From Aliivibrio fischeri ATCC 7744 = JCM 18803 = DSM 507 (GTDB lineage: Bacteria; Pseudomonadota; Gammaproteobacteria; Enterobacterales; Vibrionaceae): a stretch of DNA of 64,000 nucleotides. Shown here one piece after another: positions 61,340-64,000 of this stretch (its first letter is position 1; each line of letters starts with the position of its first letter). The position numbers and the translations under genes are program-made. The notes beneath the pieces were generated by a model. That model worked only from the letters and a program-made list of their open reading frames with translations. It was not told where the DNA came from and ran no database searches. The stretch spans positions 2,046,001-2,110,000 of the forward strand of contig NZ_CP092712.1 of assembly GCF_023983475.1 (NCBI RefSeq), given 5' to 3'.

Positions 61340-62665
61340 ATGAACAACAATAAAAATCGTCTATCTATCGCAGTGGCACTTGGCCTATTAGGTTCAGTTG
61401 CAAGCTCAAACACTATGGCTGCAGGTTTCCAACTTGCAGAATATTCAGCTATAGGTCTAGGCCGTGCTTACGCAGGTGAAGCAGCAATCGCTGATGGTGC
61501 TGACACACAATGGCGTAACCCTGCAATGCTGACATATTTAGAAGGCACTCAAATTTCTGTTGGTGGTATTTATGTTAATCCAAACGTTGATGTAAATGGT
61601 TATGTTGATGGCTCTAAATCACTAACTCAAAAAAGTGGACATACCTCATCTAAAGATTTTGCTCACAGTGCAGTAATCCCTAACTTTTACCTATCGCACC
61701 GTGTTAATGAAAAATTAGCTCTTGGTGTCGCTCTTGGTACCAACTACGGTATGGAAACCGATCTTGATGATAACTTTGCAGCAAGCCATTTTGGTAACAC
61801 AGCAAGCATCATCACTAAAGAGTTGAATCTAAACATCGCTTACCAAGTAATGCCACAAGTAAGCATTGGTGGTGGTGTACGTTATGTTATGGGTGAAGGA
61901 CATTTTGGCGCGAAAACACCAAGCAACATAAACCTTGGTCCTCTTGGAAATATCCCTAAAGGTACCACACTAAAATATATGGAAGGTACGGATGAAGCTT
62001 TTGGATGGCAATTGGGGACAGCTTGGCAAATCAACGAAGCTAACCGTATTGGTTTTACTTATAAATCAAAAGTCGATTTAAGCTTAGAAGGTCATGCGGA
62101 AGGGTTTGCATTTAACCCTAAAAACCCAACACAACATTACTCTGGCTCAATGGCTTTAGCTATGCCAGCAACAGCTGAATTAGCTAGTTTTCATCAGCTA
62201 ACAGATACCATAGCAATTCACGCTAGTTTTAACTGGACAGATTGGAGCAGCTTTGAAAAATTAGAAGCGAATATCCCTTCTCTTAGTACACCAGTTCAAG
62301 ATATCAAAGAAGAACATTGGGAAGATAACTACCGTCTAGCTATCGGTGGTACTTACCAATTAGATCAAAAACTAACTCTACGTTCTGGTATTGCTTACGA
62401 TACTTCAGCGGTTAGTGATAAAAATCGTACAATTACCATTCCAGAAACCGATCGCTTATGGTTAAGCATTGGTGCAGGTTATGACTGGTCTAAAAACTTA
62501 AGCTTAGATGCTGGTTTTACTTACATCGTAGCTAAAGACGCACCGATCACTGAATCTCGTGGCTATGAGTCAGATGATGCTGCTCAAGCAATCGGTGGTC
62601 AATTCAACGGCGAAACAACTGGTAATGTATGGCTAGTTGGTGTTCAAGCGAACTACCGTTTCTAA
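61340..62665 (+). CDS. fadL: Outer-membrane long-chain fatty acid transporter, FadL family (copy 2)
   Basis: About 441 residues. Signal peptide MNNNKNRLSIAVALGLLGSVASSNTMA, mature AGFQLAEYSAIGLGRAYAGEAAIADGADTQWRNPAML, which keeps the NPA motif of FadL at the plug, unlike copy 1. Ends GVQANYRF with terminal Phe. TTG 61316 upstream is rejected because the signal peptide fits ATG 61340. Tandem paralogues suggest duplication with divergence in substrate or pore gating. Confidence 0.92.
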   Translation: MNNNKNRLSIAVALGLLGSVASSNTMAAGFQLAEYSAIGLGRAYAGEAAIADGADTQWRNPAMLTYLEGTQISVGGIYVNPNVDVNGYVDGSKSLTQKSGHTSSKDFAHSAVIPNFYLSHRVNEKLALGVALGTNYGMETDLDDNFAASHFGNTASIITKELNLNIAYQVMPQVSIGGGVRYVMGEGHFGAKTPSNINLGPLGNIPKGTTLKYMEGTDEAFGWQLGTAWQINEANRIGFTYKSKVDLSLEGHAEGFAFNPKNPTQHYSGSMALAMPATAELASFHQLTDTIAIHASFNWTDWSSFEKLEANIPSLSTPVQDIKEEHWEDNYRLAIGGTYQLDQKLTLRSGIAYDTSAVSDKNRTITIPETDRLWLSIGAGYDWSKNLSLDAGFTYIVAKDAPITESRGYESDDAAQAIGGQFNGETTGNVWLVGVQANYRF

Positions 62666-62685
62666 TCTGAAAACCATTTATATTG

Positions 62686-62712
62686 AGGCCTCTAATTTTA
62701 GAGGCCTTTTTT
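62686..62712 (+). terminator. Terminator after fadL copy 2
   Basis: AGGCCTCTAA / TTAGAGGCCT stem followed by T run. Confidence 0.85.
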
Positions 62713-62826
62713 ATTGAACTTTACAACAGAAACACTCAATTCTAAATAAATCAACTTGATAGAAACCACTTTCCGGTTACACTTTTTATATTCATTCTTT
62801 AAGTGTGCAACTCGGAGTATTGATTT

Positions 62827-63432
62827 ATGTCTATACCTCAATCCATAAAACAGCAACCTATGCTACTGGCTCTTACATCTCTTTATTCTGTGATATTTCT
62901 TTTTTCTGCTTTTGAGCCTGTATCACGAGCGGTGTGGTTTGCTGAAATTATTCCTGCATTATTAATTTTAGCTGGCATTTTTTACATGGCGACACGCTTT
63001 CAGTTCAGCAAAACAGCCTTGGTATTTATGTTTATTTGGCTATTTCTTCATACTATTGGCGCTAAATATACTTTTGCCGACGTTCCTTTTGATTGGTTTA
63101 ATAACTTGATTGGATCAGAACGAAATAACTTCGATCGCGTCGCGCACTTCTCAATTGGTTTTTACGCTTACCCTATCGCTGAATATCTCATCAAAACAAA
63201 GAAATGCTCTACTCCTCTTGCGATGGCTTTTGGCTTATTCACATTAATGAGTGTTGCTGCTGGATATGAGATTATTGAATGGTGGTACGCCGCTATTGCA
63301 GGCGGTGATGAAGGGATTGCTTTTTTAGGCTCTCAAGGTGACATATGGGATGCACAAAAAGATATGCTATGTGATACAACCGGATCTCTATTTGCTTTAT
63401 TAATCTTATTTTTCCAGCGGAATAACCGCTAG
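62827..63432 (+). CDS. yjdF: YjdF/DUF2238 inner-membrane protein
   Basis: 201 residues with about six transmembrane helices. The DUF2238 signature is seen in GAKYTFADVPFDWF, NNFDRVAHFSIGFYAYPIAEYL and the C-terminal GDIWDAQKDMLCDTTGSLFALL. Function unknown. GGAG eight bases before ATG 62827. The stop codon TAG is the first two bases into a heptamer repeat array, and an IS end follows 43 bp later. Confidence 0.87.
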   Translation: MSIPQSIKQQPMLLALTSLYSVIFLFSAFEPVSRAVWFAEIIPALLILAGIFYMATRFQFSKTALVFMFIWLFLHTIGAKYTFADVPFDWFNNLIGSERNNFDRVAHFSIGFYAYPIAEYLIKTKKCSTPLAMAFGLFTLMSVAAGYEIIEWWYAAIAGGDEGIAFLGSQGDIWDAQKDMLCDTTGSLFALLILFFQRNNR

Positions 63433-63464
63433 GTTTCAGGTTTCAGGTTTCAGGTTTCAGGTTT
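63431..63464. repeat. Tandem heptamer array AGGTTTC x 4.9
   Basis: Four perfect AGGTTTC units plus six further bases, beginning inside the yjdF stop codon and ending 10 bp before the IS terminus. Copy number could vary by slippage. Confidence 0.9.
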
Positions 63465-63474
63465 GATATTGATA

Positions 63475-64000
63475 TGACCCCTTAAAAGTAGACACGGGGT
63501 TTTAGTTACTTAACTCAAAATCTATGGGGCTCTTTCCTCCTAGAGTCCCATGCCTTCTTATCGGATTATAATAGCCATCGATATAAAGTCGACTTTGCAT
63601 TGTCATCTCTTCTCTTGATAGTTGCCCTAAACAGCTTATCCATTCCTTTTTATACTGAGCAAAGAAACTCTCTGAACAAGCATTATCCCAACAGTTTCCT
63701 TTACGGGACATACTGATTGTTATTCCTCTCTTGTACAACCAACGCATCGTCATCTCTGACGTATACTGAACTCCTTGGTCTGAATGAAACATCAATTGAC
63801 TACCATCAGGTCTACGTCTTTCCCAAGCCTTCTTTAAACTACGAACTACAAGCTCTGCGTTGTTAATCCTACTCGTCGACCAACTGATGACCTTTCTTGA
63901 GTAAAGGTCTAATACAACACATAAGTACTGCCAACCCTCACTACATCGGACCTGAGTAATGTCTGAAGTCCAAACCCTGTTTGGCTGTGATACTGAAAAC
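63475..64000 (-). mobile_element. IS3-family insertion sequence, cut by the window edge
   Basis: TGACCCCTTAAAAGTAGACA at 63475 is a typical IS3-group terminal inverted repeat, and the transposase OrfB begins 27 bp inside. The element differs in sequence from the one at 12.9 kb. The other end and the target duplication lie outside the window. Confidence 0.88.
63502..64000 (-). CDS. IS3-family transposase OrfB, partial (5' end outside window)
   Basis: The minus-strand frame is open to the edge of the window, so this is the C-terminal 165 residues of an OrfB. Catalytic residues: WTSDITQVR (first Asp), MFHSDQGVQY (second Asp) and NACSESFFAQYKKEW (Glu). The C-terminus PIRRHGTLGGKSPIDFE matches the IS3 group. 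No stop or frameshift is seen in the visible part. Confidence 0.9.
   Translation of the reverse strand, partial: FSVSQPNRVWTSDITQVRCSEGWQYLCVVLDLYSRKVISWSTSRINNAELVVRSLKKAWERRRPDGSQLMFHSDQGVQYTSEMTMRWLYKRGITISMSRKGNCWDNACSESFFAQYKKEWISCLGQLSREEMTMQSRLYIDGYYNPIRRHGTLGGKSPIDFELSN

Noticed and set aside
63431-63464. Short repeats as a CRISPR array
   Set aside because: The 7-bp units are directly contiguous with no spacers and no cas genes are nearby.

Overview
The window is AT-rich gammaproteobacterial chromosome. Gene content, protein sequences and gene order point to the Vibrionaceae, most likely Aliivibrio (fischeri/salmonicida-like). This rests on family recognition (monomeric isocitrate dehydrogenase, tandem FadL porins, SixA/FadIJ cluster, PrkA-YeaH-SpoVR cluster); no database search was possible.

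Layout. 0-12.7 kb: clpS and cspD divergent, a DUF4136 lipoprotein, selO, tRNA-Arg(UCU), folD behind a PurR-like operator, the prkA-yeaH-spoVR stress cluster, monomeric icd, and divergent rluE. 12.7-22.2 kb: accessory-looking material between rluE and mnmA: a tiny lipoprotein, a complete IS3-family element with a 3-bp target duplication, a chemoreceptor, and a nitric-oxide detoxification operon norV-norW-fpr-DUF1971 divergent from its activator norR. The norR-norV gap holds three NorR-type boxes and a sigma54 promoter. 22.2-25.4 kb: mnmA-hflD-purB. In E. coli icd, rluE, nudJ, mnmA, hflD and purB are contiguous, so this block has been opened and nudJ is not seen here. 25.5-39.4 kb: a lipoprotein, a second chemoreceptor, a tripartite tricarboxylate transporter (tctCBA), an RNA helicase, a CitA/CitB-type two-component system followed by ybaK and a patatin, then fhs and yfbU. 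39.6-51.6 kb: porin, rlmA, a small beta-barrel, clcA, lpxM, a HIT protein, yfcL-epmC, MgtC-like and UPF0126 membrane proteins, aroC, prmB, smrB. 51.7-63.4 kb: sixA, an M16 protease, fadI-fadJ, two fadL paralogues and a yjdF-like membrane protein. The right edge cuts a second IS3-family element.

How genes work together. FadL paralogues import long-chain fatty acids and FadIJ degrades them; FadR-like boxes lie upstream of fadI and of both fadL genes, suggesting one regulon. NorVW reduces NO under NorR control, with an extra NADPH reductase and a YeaR-like protein in the same transcription unit. FolD and Fhs both feed one-carbon folate metabolism, and PurB uses its products. TctCBA and the CitAB-like system could form a tricarboxylate uptake and sensing pair.

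Most interesting unexplained signal: on the minus strand between fadI and fadL there is a non-coding stretch with two perfect hairpins, CU-rich single-stranded segments and a strong intrinsic terminator with a 9-U tail, the architecture of an Hfq-type small RNA.
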